Shown piece after piece: positions 26,404 through 35,725 of a stretch of DNA of 64,000 nt. A model generated the notes under the pieces. The model saw nothing but the letters and a program-made list of their open reading frames with translations. It had not been told where the DNA came from and did not search any database. Position 1 is the stretch's first letter. Each line of letters starts with the position of its first letter. The DNA comes from Symploca sp. SIO1C2 (GTDB lineage: Bacteria; Cyanobacteriota; Cyanobacteriia; Cyanobacteriales; Coleofasciculaceae), in contig JAAHFP010000013.1 of assembly GCA_010672925.1 (NCBI GenBank), positions 124,001 to 188,000 on the forward strand, written 5' to 3'. Both the position numbers and the translations under genes were made by a program.

Positions 26404-28050
26404 TCATTTCTGCCACTCCTTAATTGCATTTATAACCAGACTAGCCGCAGGATGATTGAGTAGTTGCTCGATTGCCGCAACTCCTCCCGCCTTCAAGCTT
26501 CTGATAATTTTCTCCTTGAGTTTAGGATTATTGTCAATTTGCGTAATAGCTTCAGTAGCCAGTTGTTCAATAGTCTCTGTAGAGTAAGACGTATCCAATT
26601 GCTCCAGCAAATTCTGGATTTCCGCCGCAGCTTGGCTTAAGTTCGGTTGCTCTGCTTCATTGATAAATCCCGTTACCTTTGCACCAGACTGAATTTCGCT
26701 CTGATTTACTTCTACGTTACCTACTTGTCCCGGTTGTTCGTAATATTTATCAGCCGTAGTGTTCTCGTGATAATTTCCATGAACGGTGATTTGACGACTC
26801 TGGTCAGTCATTGACTTAATGTTGATGGGTCTACTGCCTAATATTTTAGCCATCTCCATCAGATTCGTGTTGTAGTGATGGTGGCACTGAATTAGTTCTT
26901 GTTGATGGGCAGTTTTCATTTCTTGCAGTTGTGCCCGATATTCTGCCTCTTTAGCTTCTAGGAGCGGTTGATATCTATTCCAGAATTCTTCCTCCAGGGC
27001 AGCCTTATTCGCAGTAGCAGGAACATCCACCTTAATCACAAAAGAGCCATCGCGCTTTTTTTCAATCCCTTGAATAGAGAGTTCATCGCTTCCAGTTTGG
27101 ATTTGCAGACCTTGGAAAGTTTGGGCAAATGCAGTCCAATCAATACCTTCACTAAAAATTAGGTCGAAGGTTTCCCCAGCTTGTTGGATGAAGCGGGCAA
27201 AGTCTCCAGGAGCAAAAATTTTCTTATAGTCGTGGGGACGGCGCTCTCTGTCATCCCATTTACTATTTTGAGGTTCAGATTTTAAATAAATGTACTCGCA
27301 GATAACATGCTCAAATTGAGTTTCGCTGTTAATGTTCCAGTCTTGAATACAAGCCCCTGTTAAATTAACATTGTTAAAATTAGTGCTAATAGCTTGAACG
27401 CTTTTGAGTTGAGCACTACTGAGATCCGAATTACTAAGATCCGCATTACTGAGATCGGCTCTATTAAGTTTAGCATTGCCGAAGTTAGTATTACGGAGAT
27501 CCGCGCTACTGAGGTTAGCTCTAATAAGGTCTGCTCTAATTAAAGTTGCATTACTGAGGTTGGCTCCAATGAGTTCGGCTTCACTTAAGTTAGCACTACT
27601 GAAGTCAGCTCCACTTAGGTAGGCATTATGGAGTTTGACTTTACTTAGATCAGCTCCAATCAATTGGGCATCATAGAGTTTGGCTTTACTGAGGTCAGCA
27701 TTATATAGATTAGCTCTACTAAGGTCAACATTGCTCAAGTCAGCCCTAACTAGGTAGGTATCTCTGAGGTTAGCATGATTGAGGTCAGCGTAACTGAGGT
27801 TAGTCTTATAGAGGTAAGCTTTATTCAGATCAGCATAGCTAAGGTCGGCATTACTGAAGTCAGCTTCTTTAAGAATAGCCTCTCTAAGATTAGCATCTCT
27901 GAGATTAGCATCTCTAAGATTAGCTCCTCTGAGATTAACTCGATAAAGGTCAGCACCACTTAGGTCTACCTCTTCAAAATTTTCTTTTCTCCATTGATTC
28001 CACTCCTCGACATCTCTCTTGAGCCGACCTAGTTGCTTTCGGTCTACCAT
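26404..28050 (-). CDS. Pentapeptide-repeat protein with C-terminal effector-associated-like domain
   Basis: 548 residues. Residues 25-240 are about 40 pentapeptide repeats (ADLSN, ANLRD type), forming a right-handed beta-helix. A conserved linker follows (FAPGDFARFIQQAGETFDLIF), then a coiled coil, and a tail with YEQPGQVGNVEVNQSEIQSGAKV followed by a helical bundle ending NHPAASLVINAIKEWQK. That tail is seen in many cyanobacterial multidomain and conflict-type proteins and probably mediates assembly. There is no catalytic domain. It converges with the kinase-TPR gene. The function is unknown; a scaffold or DNA-mimic role is speculative. Confidence 0.8.
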   Translation of the reverse strand: MVDRKQLGRLKRDVEEWNQWRKENFEEVDLSGADLYRVNLRGANLRDANLRDANLREAILKEADFSNADLSYADLNKAYLYKTNLSYADLNHANLRDTYLVRADLSNVDLSRANLYNADLSKAKLYDAQLIGADLSKVKLHNAYLSGADFSSANLSEAELIGANLSNATLIRADLIRANLSSADLRNTNFGNAKLNRADLSNADLSNSDLSSAQLKSVQAISTNFNNVNLTGACIQDWNINSETQFEHVICEYIYLKSEPQNSKWDDRERRPHDYKKIFAPGDFARFIQQAGETFDLIFSEGIDWTAFAQTFQGLQIQTGSDELSIQGIEKKRDGSFVIKVDVPATANKAALEEEFWNRYQPLLEAKEAEYRAQLQEMKTAHQQELIQCHHHYNTNLMEMAKILGSRPINIKSMTDQSRQITVHGNYHENTTADKYYEQPGQVGNVEVNQSEIQSGAKVTGFINEAEQPNLSQAAAEIQNLLEQLDTSYSTETIEQLATEAITQIDNNPKLKEKIIRSLKAGGVAAIEQLLNHPAASLVINAIKEWQK

Positions 28051-28359
28051 GGAAAAAATGCTCGAATTAACCGATGGCGGATAACTTGCTTCACCATCAA
28101 AGTAACCTCAGCACTCAGCTTACCATCACTACCCTAGAGCGTCGATTCAGTAATCGAAATTTAGGTGAAGTGACGACGCGGAGACGCGGGGACGCGGAGA
28201 CACGGAGAAGTTTTTATCGTAAGCGATTCGACAGACACGATATCAACAAAGACTTTTCTTTTTTAGAAAGAAGATTTTATACTACAATGTATTCTTGTAA
28301 TATGAACCAGTCTGGCAGAAATTGCACAAGCTATGCCAGTGCTGGTGTTCAGGAGTATT
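28051..28359. other. Intergenic region before the ABC exporter
   Basis: About 310 bases between divergent genes. It contains a CGCGGAGACGCGGGGACGCGGAGAC repeat-type stretch (28160-28205; units of 8-9 nt) and the ribosome-binding site CAGGAG for the exporter. I see no other gene or structured element. Confidence 0.45.
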
Positions 28360-30168
28360 ATGGCAACATTTCGGGATATCCTCAACTACTACCGCCCCTA
28401 CCACCTACCCTCTATTCTTAGCATCACCGGTGCCAGCATCTTTGAAATTGTTGATTTAGTTGTACCTTATGCCATCGGGCAGATTCTCAATATTTTATCC
28501 GGTCAAGCCTTGGATAAACCACTACAAAACCTGGTGGATGGCATTACTACCCTTATCCCAAGTCAAGATGAGCAATTCTTGTCTTTAGTAGTGCTACTGA
28601 GCATAATTTTCCTAGTTACCGTAGCCAGAACACCGGCTCAACCTTGGATTGGCGGTTGGTGGCATCAATGGGCAATTCCTCTCCGGTCTCGTCAGCGGCA
28701 ATCAGAAAAAGCCCTAAAACAAATTCTCACTCTACCGGTGGAGTTTTACAATGAGCACAACCCAGGTAGAATTGCCGGACGAGTTATCAAAGGTATCACT
28801 AACCATACCTGGACTTACCCAGAAGTGGCTGGACAGTTGATTCCCAAATTAGCAAAAGTGCTAGGCATTTTTGTCGTTATCTGGTTTATTGACTGGCGCA
28901 TCGCCATGTTGTTTTTGGTGTCCTTTGTCTTGATTTTGTTTTTCAGCATTAAACACCTTAAGAAACTGGTTGCTCATGAGGAAAGATTAGACCGATATAT
29001 AGAAAATACCGAAAGCCGTACTTCAGAAATTGTCACTAATATCAAAACTGTCAAAGCCTTTGCCACGGAAGCAGAGGAACTTGAGAGGCAGCGACAGCGC
29101 TTAAACCGGGAACTCAATGTAGTCTTGTACCGCCTGCATTTGGGTTATGTCAAGCTGGGTACTTGGCAAAAAATGGTCGTTCATATATGTGTATTTTCCA
29201 TACTTAGTCTGACTCTATTGGCTACAGTACAGGGCAAAATTTCCCTAGGGCATTTCGTGACTACTCTCACGATTTCTACTATGGCTTACTCAGAAATGGA
29301 GCCTCTGAATGATCTTGCTGAATTGTTTGCCCGTCGCTATGCCTCCATGCAGCGCTTCCATGAGTTTATGGAACAACCAATAGGTCAAGACGCTGCGGGG
29401 ATTGTCCTTGCACCTAATGAAAAAGCTACTTCCTATCAATTTACTGGCAAAGTTGAGTTGAACCATGTAAGCTTCAGTTACGATCCTCGATACCCAGTTT
29501 TACAAGATATTCAGTTGTTGATTGAACCTTATCAAACTGTAGCACTGGTAGGTCGTTCGGGTTCCGGTAAATCTACTCTAGTTAAACTGCTGTTTCGGTA
29601 TTTTGAACCAAATCAAGGTCGCATCTTAATTGATGGTGTAGATATTCGGAATCTAGATATTACTGGCTATCGCAAACGCCTAGCGATCGTTCACCAGGAA
29701 GTTGATGTGTTTAATGGCACATTATTGGACAATATCACCTATGGCGATCGCAAGGCTAGTTTTGAGAAAGTAGAAGAAGCCTGTCGTATTGCCAGAGTAG
29801 ATGAAATGATTGAGCAACTGCCCCAAGGCTACTACACTATGGTCGGGGAGCGAGGTATGCGGTTATCCGGTGGACAAAGACAGCGGTTGGGAATTGCCAG
29901 AGCGCTATTGGTGGAGCCGGATGTGCTAGTGTTTGATGAAGCAACTTCTAGTCTGGATTATGAGTCGGAACGCTCAATTCAGTTAGCGATGCAAAGTATT
30001 CAGGGAACCCGTACCACAATTATTATTGCCCACCGGCTGAGTACGGTTCGGGATGCTGATAAAATTGTGGTTCTTAACCAAGGTCGGATTGCTGAAGTAG
30101 GTAATCACGCTGAATTATTGCGCCAAGAAGGGATTTATCAGCGGTTACATGCTTTACAAGAAAAATGA
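28360..30168 (+). CDS. ABC exporter, fused membrane and ATPase domains
   Basis: A 602-residue half-transporter of the lipid A/multidrug (MsbA-like) type, expected to work as a homodimer exporting a hydrophobic substrate. The N-terminal 320 residues carry about six membrane helices. The ATPase domain has Walker A GRSGSGKST, signature LSGGQRQRLGIARALL, Walker B VLVFDEATSSLD and the H-loop IIIAHRLST. The ATG at 28360 follows CAGGAG; the upstream ATG at 28333 lacks one. The substrate is not predictable from the neighbours. Confidence 0.9.
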   Translation: MATFRDILNYYRPYHLPSILSITGASIFEIVDLVVPYAIGQILNILSGQALDKPLQNLVDGITTLIPSQDEQFLSLVVLLSIIFLVTVARTPAQPWIGGWWHQWAIPLRSRQRQSEKALKQILTLPVEFYNEHNPGRIAGRVIKGITNHTWTYPEVAGQLIPKLAKVLGIFVVIWFIDWRIAMLFLVSFVLILFFSIKHLKKLVAHEERLDRYIENTESRTSEIVTNIKTVKAFATEAEELERQRQRLNRELNVVLYRLHLGYVKLGTWQKMVVHICVFSILSLTLLATVQGKISLGHFVTTLTISTMAYSEMEPLNDLAELFARRYASMQRFHEFMEQPIGQDAAGIVLAPNEKATSYQFTGKVELNHVSFSYDPRYPVLQDIQLLIEPYQTVALVGRSGSGKSTLVKLLFRYFEPNQGRILIDGVDIRNLDITGYRKRLAIVHQEVDVFNGTLLDNITYGDRKASFEKVEEACRIARVDEMIEQLPQGYYTMVGERGMRLSGGQRQRLGIARALLVEPDVLVFDEATSSLDYESERSIQLAMQSIQGTRTTIIIAHRLSTVRDADKIVVLNQGRIAEVGNHAELLRQEGIYQRLHALQEK

Positions 30169-30174
30169 TTGGGG

Positions 30175-30232
30175 AGATTTTAGATTTTAGATTTTAGATT
30201 TTAGATTTTAGATTTTAGATTTTGGATTTTGG
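30175..30232. repeat. ATTTTAG heptamer array
   Basis: About eight 7-nt units ATTTTAG/ATTTTGG begin a few bases after the exporter stop codon. A shorter copy is at 60363-60385. Confidence 0.8.
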
Positions 30233-30305
30233 ATTCGCCGTTAGGCGCTTATTACTTCAAAACCCGAATCAATCTAATATTTCTTTCTCCCCACACCTCC
30301 CACAC

Positions 30306-31607
30306 TCATCCGGCCTTCTTAATACCTTTAAACCGTTCTTTTGCTGTTTGAAATGCTTCTTTCATTACAGACTGAATCTTGTCAGGGTCAGGTTTTTTAC
30401 CCCCCATTAAATCTCCGAAGTAAACGCAAGCTCCCTCACCTAATGCCCAAGTATAGGCAGCTGCCCAGGAAGCAGCAATCACACTACCAAAGACAGGTAT
30501 AAATTTGATTAACTCCCTGCCAACTGCCTGCGCCAGGAAGCCACCAGCGATGGCACTGACAACTCCTCCTGCCTGGGATGGGGTCAACCTCTGCCCATAC
30601 AATTGTCCTAAAAGAGTTACCATAGAGACCTGCAAAGTTGTGAGCACCGGCATGGTAGCAAATGGTAGGGGGACAGCGGCCAAGGTAGCTGCCATGATGG
30701 AAAATGCTAACAGGTAACGTCGTCCAACATCCCGGTAGAGGTTACCCAATTGCTGGGTAGCATCCTCATCTAATAGCTGATAAATAGCAAGAGCTTCCGC
30801 TTCTGGCAGGAGGTCTGCTAAAGTATCCCTCAGGGCTTCTAAACCATAAAATACTGGGGTATAGCCATCCTCTTCTAGAGTAAAATCAATCAGCACCGTG
30901 CGATCGCATAATCCAGCAAAGGCTTGCTTCATCTCCTCAAAGGCTCGGTTAACTTCTTCATAGTCCGGTGGATAGGGGGGATGATCCTCAGTATGAGGAG
31001 GATAAACCTCATGCAAACAGGTAACTGCCAGGAGACAGGGAATATCTGGATACTGCTGATGCAGCTGTTGAGCGATTTTCCCCAGGGTATCAGTAGCAAA
31101 ATCATTGATTTTAACCGTCAAAATCAGGACTCTGGCACAGCCACTAGACTCTTGCAAATCCCCCACCAGTTCCTGAATAATTTCCTGAGTGTCTTGGTTA
31201 ACATCTCCTAGTCCCACTGTATCAGTAAATATCAGTAGTGGTAGGTCACTAGAAGGATAGGCATAGCGCTGGGTGTGTTGAGTGTGGGGACGAAATCCCA
31301 TGCCAATAATCTCAGCAGAAACTCCCGTCAGTCCTCGCACCAGGGAGCTTTTGCCCGCTTGGGGTTTTCCAATTAATAAAGCTTCCGTGGTGGGCAATTC
31401 GGCTTTAACTGTTTCCAAAATTTCTGCAACCTGAGCCTCACTAACACTAAACCATCCCACGGCTGTCTGTGCTACTTGCTCTAGGGGTAGAAGTTTCATT
31501 AAACCTGTAGTTGCACTGTGCCAAACCCCAGTCATACGGTTTTTCCAAGAACCTTTTTCCGAATCATTGGCAGGGGAATAAGCGTCTTGTTCCTCAGTCA
31601 TGGGCAA
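30306..31607 (-). CDS. Membrane-associated GTPase with DUF697 domain
   Basis: A 433-residue Era/YcjF-like GTPase. The P-loop is GKPQAGKSS (80-88) and G3 is DTVGLGD (129-135). The expected G4 NKxD is replaced by TCLHE, so guanine specificity may be weak or altered. The C-terminal third is hydrophobic (LLAFSIMAATLAAVPLPFATMPVLTTLQ and FIPVFGSVIAASWAAAYTWALGEG), matching the DUF697 membrane module. Such proteins are common and multicopy in cyanobacteria, with a suspected role at membranes. The ATG at 31607 is used. It converges with the ABC exporter. Confidence 0.8.
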   Translation of the reverse strand: MPMTEEQDAYSPANDSEKGSWKNRMTGVWHSATTGLMKLLPLEQVAQTAVGWFSVSEAQVAEILETVKAELPTTEALLIGKPQAGKSSLVRGLTGVSAEIIGMGFRPHTQHTQRYAYPSSDLPLLIFTDTVGLGDVNQDTQEIIQELVGDLQESSGCARVLILTVKINDFATDTLGKIAQQLHQQYPDIPCLLAVTCLHEVYPPHTEDHPPYPPDYEEVNRAFEEMKQAFAGLCDRTVLIDFTLEEDGYTPVFYGLEALRDTLADLLPEAEALAIYQLLDEDATQQLGNLYRDVGRRYLLAFSIMAATLAAVPLPFATMPVLTTLQVSMVTLLGQLYGQRLTPSQAGGVVSAIAGGFLAQAVGRELIKFIPVFGSVIAASWAAAYTWALGEGACVYFGDLMGGKKPDPDKIQSVMKEAFQTAKERFKGIKKAG

Positions 31608-31644
31608 AAGTAGCAGATAGCTTTTTACTCCATCCTATCTATAT

Positions 31645-31706
31645 AATTAGGAATTAGCCATTAGCTATTAGGAATTAGCCATTAGCTATTAGGAATTAGC
31701 CATTAA
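31645..31706. repeat. AATTAGCCATTAGCTATTAGG repeat
   Basis: Three near-identical copies of a roughly 21-nt unit built of ATTAGC(C/T) words, between the GTPase and the ABC permease genes. Non-coding. Confidence 0.75.
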
Positions 31707-31743
31707 CAATTATCCAGAGTGTTTCTTAGGAGTCAAACCTAGC

Positions 31744-32544
31744 CTAAGAACGTCCGAAGCGTAAGGCATCAATTGACTGAGCTGTCAGAAAAATGCCGAT
31801 AATAACATAACTGGCAAATAAAACAAAACTGCTGGGATCAAGAACTCCCTTAACTAAGGTGTCATAATTTTTTAACAATGAGATATGACCTAAAACTTCC
31901 CCCAAGATGCCACCAATGTTACTGGAAAATTCCCCCATTACCCAGAGAAAAACATTTAACACAAAAGTTAGGAAAGCTGCCAAAATTGTACTATCAGTTA
32001 GAGATGAGATAAACATACCCAAGGAAAGCACCGCAGCAGCTAGTAAAATTAATCCGGCGTGAGCCAGTAAGGGTACTGCTGGTTGCACTGGGGGACTCGC
32101 AGCACTCAGAGTGATCGCTTGATACACTACAATAGGTACAATCATAAAGGTGAAAAATGCCAGCACTCCTAACAATTTTCCTGCTGCTACTGACCAATTA
32201 GTTAGGGGTGAGGTAGCCAACAGTTCTATAGTTCCCCGCTTGCGCTCTTCTGCATAAAGCCCCATAGATAGAATCGGCAGCAAAAACAAAGTCATCGAAC
32301 CCATCACACTCAAGAAAAAGCGCGAAAATTCATAGGCAACATCTATGGGCTGAGAAGCTCCGCCCTGTTGATCAACTAAGGCAACTTGATCAATAATACC
32401 CCCTGGCCCGAGGAGAATGGCGACAAAAAAGAAGCCAGACAGTAACCAAAAGATCGCTGCCACTAAATAAGCTAAAGGGGAAGCAAAATAGCCCTGCAAT
32501 TCCTTACGAAAAATCGCCAAAATATTACTAATGATGACACCCAT
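31744..32544 (-). CDS. ABC-2 type transporter permease (GldF-like)
   Basis: A 266-residue integral membrane protein with about six hydrophobic helices. The N-terminal FRKELQGYFASPLAYLVAAIFWLLSGFFF block and YAEERKRGTIELLATSPLTNW are characteristic of ABC-2/GldF permeases. Its ATG directly follows the stop codon of the ATPase gene (TAG then ATG), so the two form one translationally coupled transporter. In Bacteroidetes the homologues were linked to gliding; in cyanobacteria the substrate is unknown. Confidence 0.88.
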   Translation of the reverse strand: MGVIISNILAIFRKELQGYFASPLAYLVAAIFWLLSGFFFVAILLGPGGIIDQVALVDQQGGASQPIDVAYEFSRFFLSVMGSMTLFLLPILSMGLYAEERKRGTIELLATSPLTNWSVAAGKLLGVLAFFTFMIVPIVVYQAITLSAASPPVQPAVPLLAHAGLILLAAAVLSLGMFISSLTDSTILAAFLTFVLNVFLWVMGEFSSNIGGILGEVLGHISLLKNYDTLVKGVLDPSSFVLFASYVIIGIFLTAQSIDALRFGRS

Positions 32545-33567
32545 CTATACTTCTTCTCCAGATACTTCAATCTCTGCTGATGGGGCAGAATTTTGACTAT
32601 CACTAGTGGTTAATTCCCCATTGCCCAATTCCTGGGTTGTTAGATCTAAAAATACATCTTCGAGGGTAGCACTAGTGCGCCGCAGCTCATATAATCCTAA
32701 ACCGGCTCCTACAGTAACAGCAGCAATATCTCTTCCTAGTTCCGTGCCCGGAACAGAGATAACACGAATTAAGGAGCGACGGGGAGGTAAACTATCCGTA
32801 GGAACAACTTGTACCATGCAGACTCCTGGCAGCACTTGTAAGAGTTTCTGTAGTTCGAGAACATCTCCTTCTACTTCTAGCTCATAGTCTGAGCCTCCTT
32901 GTAACTGGGTAATCAAGGCTTCAGGACTATTTGTGGCTACAATTTTGCCTCGGTTAATAATGGCCACCCGGCTACAAGTCATACTGACTTCTGGCAAGAT
33001 ATGGGTAGAGAGGATAACAGTGTGCTCCCCGGCAAGGCTCCTGATTAAGTTACGAACATCAATGATTTGCCTAGGGTCTAGCCCTACCGTCGGTTCATCT
33101 AGAATAATCGCAGGGGGGTCATGAACGATCGCTTGAGCAATCCCTACCCGTTGTCGGAAGCCTTTGGAAAGCTTGCGGATGAGCACAGTCGCTTTTTCTG
33201 TCAGATTGCAGCGTTCTAGAGCAGACTTTACCCTAGAAGCGCGATCGCCTGGGGCAACTCCTTTGATACGCGCCACAAAGTGCAAAAATCCCTCAACACT
33301 CATGTCCAAATAGAGAGGTGGAGTCTCTGGTAAGTAACCAATTCGGCGTCTTACTGCCAGAGAATTTTCATGCACTTCGTAGTTAGCAATACGAGCAGTA
33401 CCACTAGTGGCCGGTAAATATCCTGCTAAAATCCTCATTGTGGTGGTTTTCCCCGCACCATTAGGCCCCAAGAATCCCAGAATTTCTCCAGGTTCAACGG
33501 AGAAAGTTACATCCTGAATCGCTGGGGTAGAGCCGTAGATTTTGCTCAAATGCTCAACTTCAATCAT
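32545..33567 (-). CDS. ABC transporter ATP-binding protein (GldA-like)
   Basis: A 340-residue cytoplasmic ATPase partner of the ABC-2 permease. Walker A is GPNGAGKTT, signature LSKGFRQRVGIAQAI, Walker B AIILDEPTVGLD, and the H-loop is LSTHILPEV. The roughly 100-residue C-terminal domain after the ATPase is typical of GldA/CcmA-type exporters. The ATG at 33567 begins MIEVEHLSKIYG. The 20-residue upstream extension is encoded by TTGTTGGTTATT repeat sequence and is not family-like. Confidence 0.92.
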   Translation of the reverse strand: MIEVEHLSKIYGSTPAIQDVTFSVEPGEILGFLGPNGAGKTTTMRILAGYLPATSGTARIANYEVHENSLAVRRRIGYLPETPPLYLDMSVEGFLHFVARIKGVAPGDRASRVKSALERCNLTEKATVLIRKLSKGFRQRVGIAQAIVHDPPAIILDEPTVGLDPRQIIDVRNLIRSLAGEHTVILSTHILPEVSMTCSRVAIINRGKIVATNSPEALITQLQGGSDYELEVEGDVLELQKLLQVLPGVCMVQVVPTDSLPPRRSLIRVISVPGTELGRDIAAVTVGAGLGLYELRRTSATLEDVFLDLTTQELGNGELTTSDSQNSAPSAEIEVSGEEV

Positions 33568-33909
33568 TATTGGTTGTTGGTTGTTGGTTATTTGTTGTTG
33601 GTTAGACCGACCTAGTAGCCACAACAAGTAGTGCCAAGCCTTCCTACAAACAACAATACCATTCCAGCCTATGGTAGAGCCGCTATTGCGGCTGTCATCC
33701 CAGCTGAGATTGTGGTAGACTATCTCAAACTAACCATCCTGCAACCTCAAGCCTAATCAACCCAAGCTGAAGCGATCGCATTCGTCCCTTAGGGTTTAGA
33801 TGCTAGATTTACTGTATTGCAGATAAAATCCTATATAGATGAACAACAGTCAATTCTCAATTCTCAATTCTCAATTCTTAATTCTCAATTCCCTATTCCC
33901 CATTCCCCA
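33568..33909. other. Intergenic region with repeat and possible ORF remnant
   Basis: It starts with a TTGTTGGTTATT repeat (33568-33602). A possible 41-codon frame lies at 33631-33756 (separate entry). A HIP1 octamer is at about 33773. CAATTCTCAATTCTC heptamers run from 33848 up to the next gene's ATG at 33910. Confidence 0.5.
33631..33756 (+). pseudogene. Possible gene remnant or 41-aa ORF
   Basis: A GTG at 33631 opens 41 codons ending TAA at 33756. The translated segment AYGRAAIAAVIPAEIVVDYL has an ordered hydrophobic pattern unlike the surrounding repeats. There is no ribosome-binding site, and it is too short for a domain. It may be the tail of a decayed gene; no family is recognised. Confidence 0.2.
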
Positions 33910-34788
33910 ATGACCAATGACTCAGCAATTAACTATGCGATCGCGTTGCTCAGTCACTATGGGTTTGAACTGAGAGGTTACACAGCACAAGAATTAGTGA
34001 ATCTGTGGCTGGAGCAGTATGAGGCAAATTGGTTACGTCTAGGGGTGATTGAAGCCCTGTACCAGGGACGTTACAAAGCAGTTTCTGTTGAGCAAATCTT
34101 GGCAGTTTGGTCGCGACGCGGAAAGCCCACATATCGTTTTACCCATGAGTTTGAGCGACTGATTTCTCGTAAGTTACCCAAAAGTTTGACTACAGCTTAC
34201 GATGTCAACCTAACTGAGTTCAACGAGGAGCTAAGCTTACCCCCACTTACCAGTTTCCAGGAAATTAGCACCGAGGAAGAGCTTCCTGAGGTCAACTCCC
34301 CAGAACCAGCATTACCAGTTCAACGAGAAACTCCACCTCAAGCAGAAAATAGGTCATCAGTTATAACTCATACTCCCTTTGAGTCTATTGACCAACTTCC
34401 AGGAGTGGCTACAGATGAAGACACTAATAAGTGTTTTCCCCATCAAAAATCTGGTGTAGGGGTATTAGTTTTGGAAGATAAGACATCAGTCCAACCCAAG
34501 GCAAGCAATTCCTATACTGGTGTCCCGAAAATTCCTACTGTTACGCTAACTTCCTCCGATGATGGGGACAAAGACTCTAAATTTCCCCACCCTGTAGATT
34601 GGTCTAACTGTGAGTTTAGTAAACTACCCATCGAACAGTTTACGCCACCACCAGACTACTCAGGTTTTTGCCTTAAGCTCAAAGCAGTGGTTGGTGAACT
34701 AACTGATGGGGAAACGGGTGAGCGAAAAAAAGGGTGGGGAGCGGAGGAGTTGAGGAGCGGAGGAGCAGAGGAGTTGGGGAGCTGTTAG
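33910..34788 (+). CDS. Hypothetical cyanobacterial protein with repeat-derived C-terminus
   Basis: About 292 residues of unrecognised family. The first 90 residues (SAINYAIALLSHYGFELRGYTAQELVNLWLEQY) form a compact helical domain with tryptophans. The rest is acidic, proline- and serine-rich and probably disordered. Near the end, SGFCLKLKAVVGELTDGETGE looks conserved. The final 20 residues (KKGWGAEELRSGGAEELGSC) come from a GGAGGAGTTGGGGAGC repeat that runs through the stop. The ATG at 33910 is used because upstream sequence is heptamer repeat. Confidence 0.55.
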   Translation: MTNDSAINYAIALLSHYGFELRGYTAQELVNLWLEQYEANWLRLGVIEALYQGRYKAVSVEQILAVWSRRGKPTYRFTHEFERLISRKLPKSLTTAYDVNLTEFNEELSLPPLTSFQEISTEEELPEVNSPEPALPVQRETPPQAENRSSVITHTPFESIDQLPGVATDEDTNKCFPHQKSGVGVLVLEDKTSVQPKASNSYTGVPKIPTVTLTSSDDGDKDSKFPHPVDWSNCEFSKLPIEQFTPPPDYSGFCLKLKAVVGELTDGETGERKKGWGAEELRSGGAEELGSC

Positions 34789-34942
34789 CGCAACGGGGCG
34801 TAGCCCAGTTCGGAAGAAGAGAGAACTGATAATTTTTGGATACAAAGCTTAAGGAATCCCACCCAAAATCTCGTTCACCCGGAGATGAGGAGGTATTGTT
34901 AAAATTGAAAACTGCTTATTGAAAAGTTCTTGCCACTATGAC

Positions 34943-35725
34943 ATGAAACTCAACCAATCTGTATGGGCTTCACTAGTAGCTATCCTGGGTATTGTAATCG
35001 TTGGCTGGCTACAAATGCCGCAATTGAATCAACTCAAAAAGACTGCCAACAAATCGACCGCAGAAGTTCTGCAACAAGAAATCGAGTCAGAAGAGTTACG
35101 CCTCAACCTGCTGGAAAAAACACCAGTCTTTGGTTTTGATAATTTAGTAGCAGATTGGGTCTTCTTGGACTTCTTAGAATATTTTGGTGATGACCTAGCC
35201 CGCCAAGTAACCGGCTATCAACTTAGCCCAGAGTATTTCGAGGTAATTTTAGACCATGATCCCAGATTTTTGCAGGCTTATCTGTTTCTTTCTACTAGTA
35301 GCTCTTTATACGCAGGGCTGCCAGAAAAGTCTGTAGCCTTGATGGACAAAGGGTTAAAGTCTCTTTCTCCCCAAGTGCCAGCCAAGTCTTACTACATTTG
35401 GCGTTACAAAGGTGTTGATGAGTTGTTATTCTTAGGCAATGCTCAAGCGGCAAGAGAATCCTTTACACAAGCAGCAAATTGGGCAAGTACTTATTCTGAT
35501 GCCGAAAGTAAACAGGTTGCCTCATTGTCTAGTCAAACTGCGGAGTTTATCGCCAAAAACCCCCAGAGTAAACAAGCTCAAGTTAGTGCTTGGACAATGG
35601 TATTAAATAATGCACCAGATGATCGAACTAGGGAAATTGCGATCAATCGGATTGAAGCATTAGGCGGTAAGGTTTTGGTAACACCAGAAGGTGCTGTACA
35701 AATTATGCTGCCAAAGTCAGATTGA
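34943..35725 (+). CDS. Conserved cyanobacterial membrane-anchored protein
   Basis: A 260-residue protein with one N-terminal membrane helix (VWASLVAILGIVIVGWLQM). A short coiled coil (EVLQQEIESEELRLNLLEK) follows, then a helical repeat region resembling TPRs (DHDPRFLQAYLFLSTSSSLYAGLPEKSVALMDKGL; LFLGNAQAARESFTQAA). The ATG at 34943 is chosen; a TTG at 34919 is also in frame. Its 3' end overlaps the convergent membrane-protein gene by 9 bases. No enzyme domain is visible; a periplasmic or lumenal scaffold role is a guess. Confidence 0.65.
   Translation: MKLNQSVWASLVAILGIVIVGWLQMPQLNQLKKTANKSTAEVLQQEIESEELRLNLLEKTPVFGFDNLVADWVFLDFLEYFGDDLARQVTGYQLSPEYFEVILDHDPRFLQAYLFLSTSSSLYAGLPEKSVALMDKGLKSLSPQVPAKSYYIWRYKGVDELLFLGNAQAARESFTQAANWASTYSDAESKQVASLSSQTAEFIAKNPQSKQAQVSAWTMVLNNAPDDRTREIAINRIEALGGKVLVTPEGAVQIMLPKSD

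Noticed and set aside
27775-27963. Plus-strand 62-residue ORF with repeating ISISEIS pattern
   Set aside because: Shadow of the pentapeptide repeats on the opposite strand.
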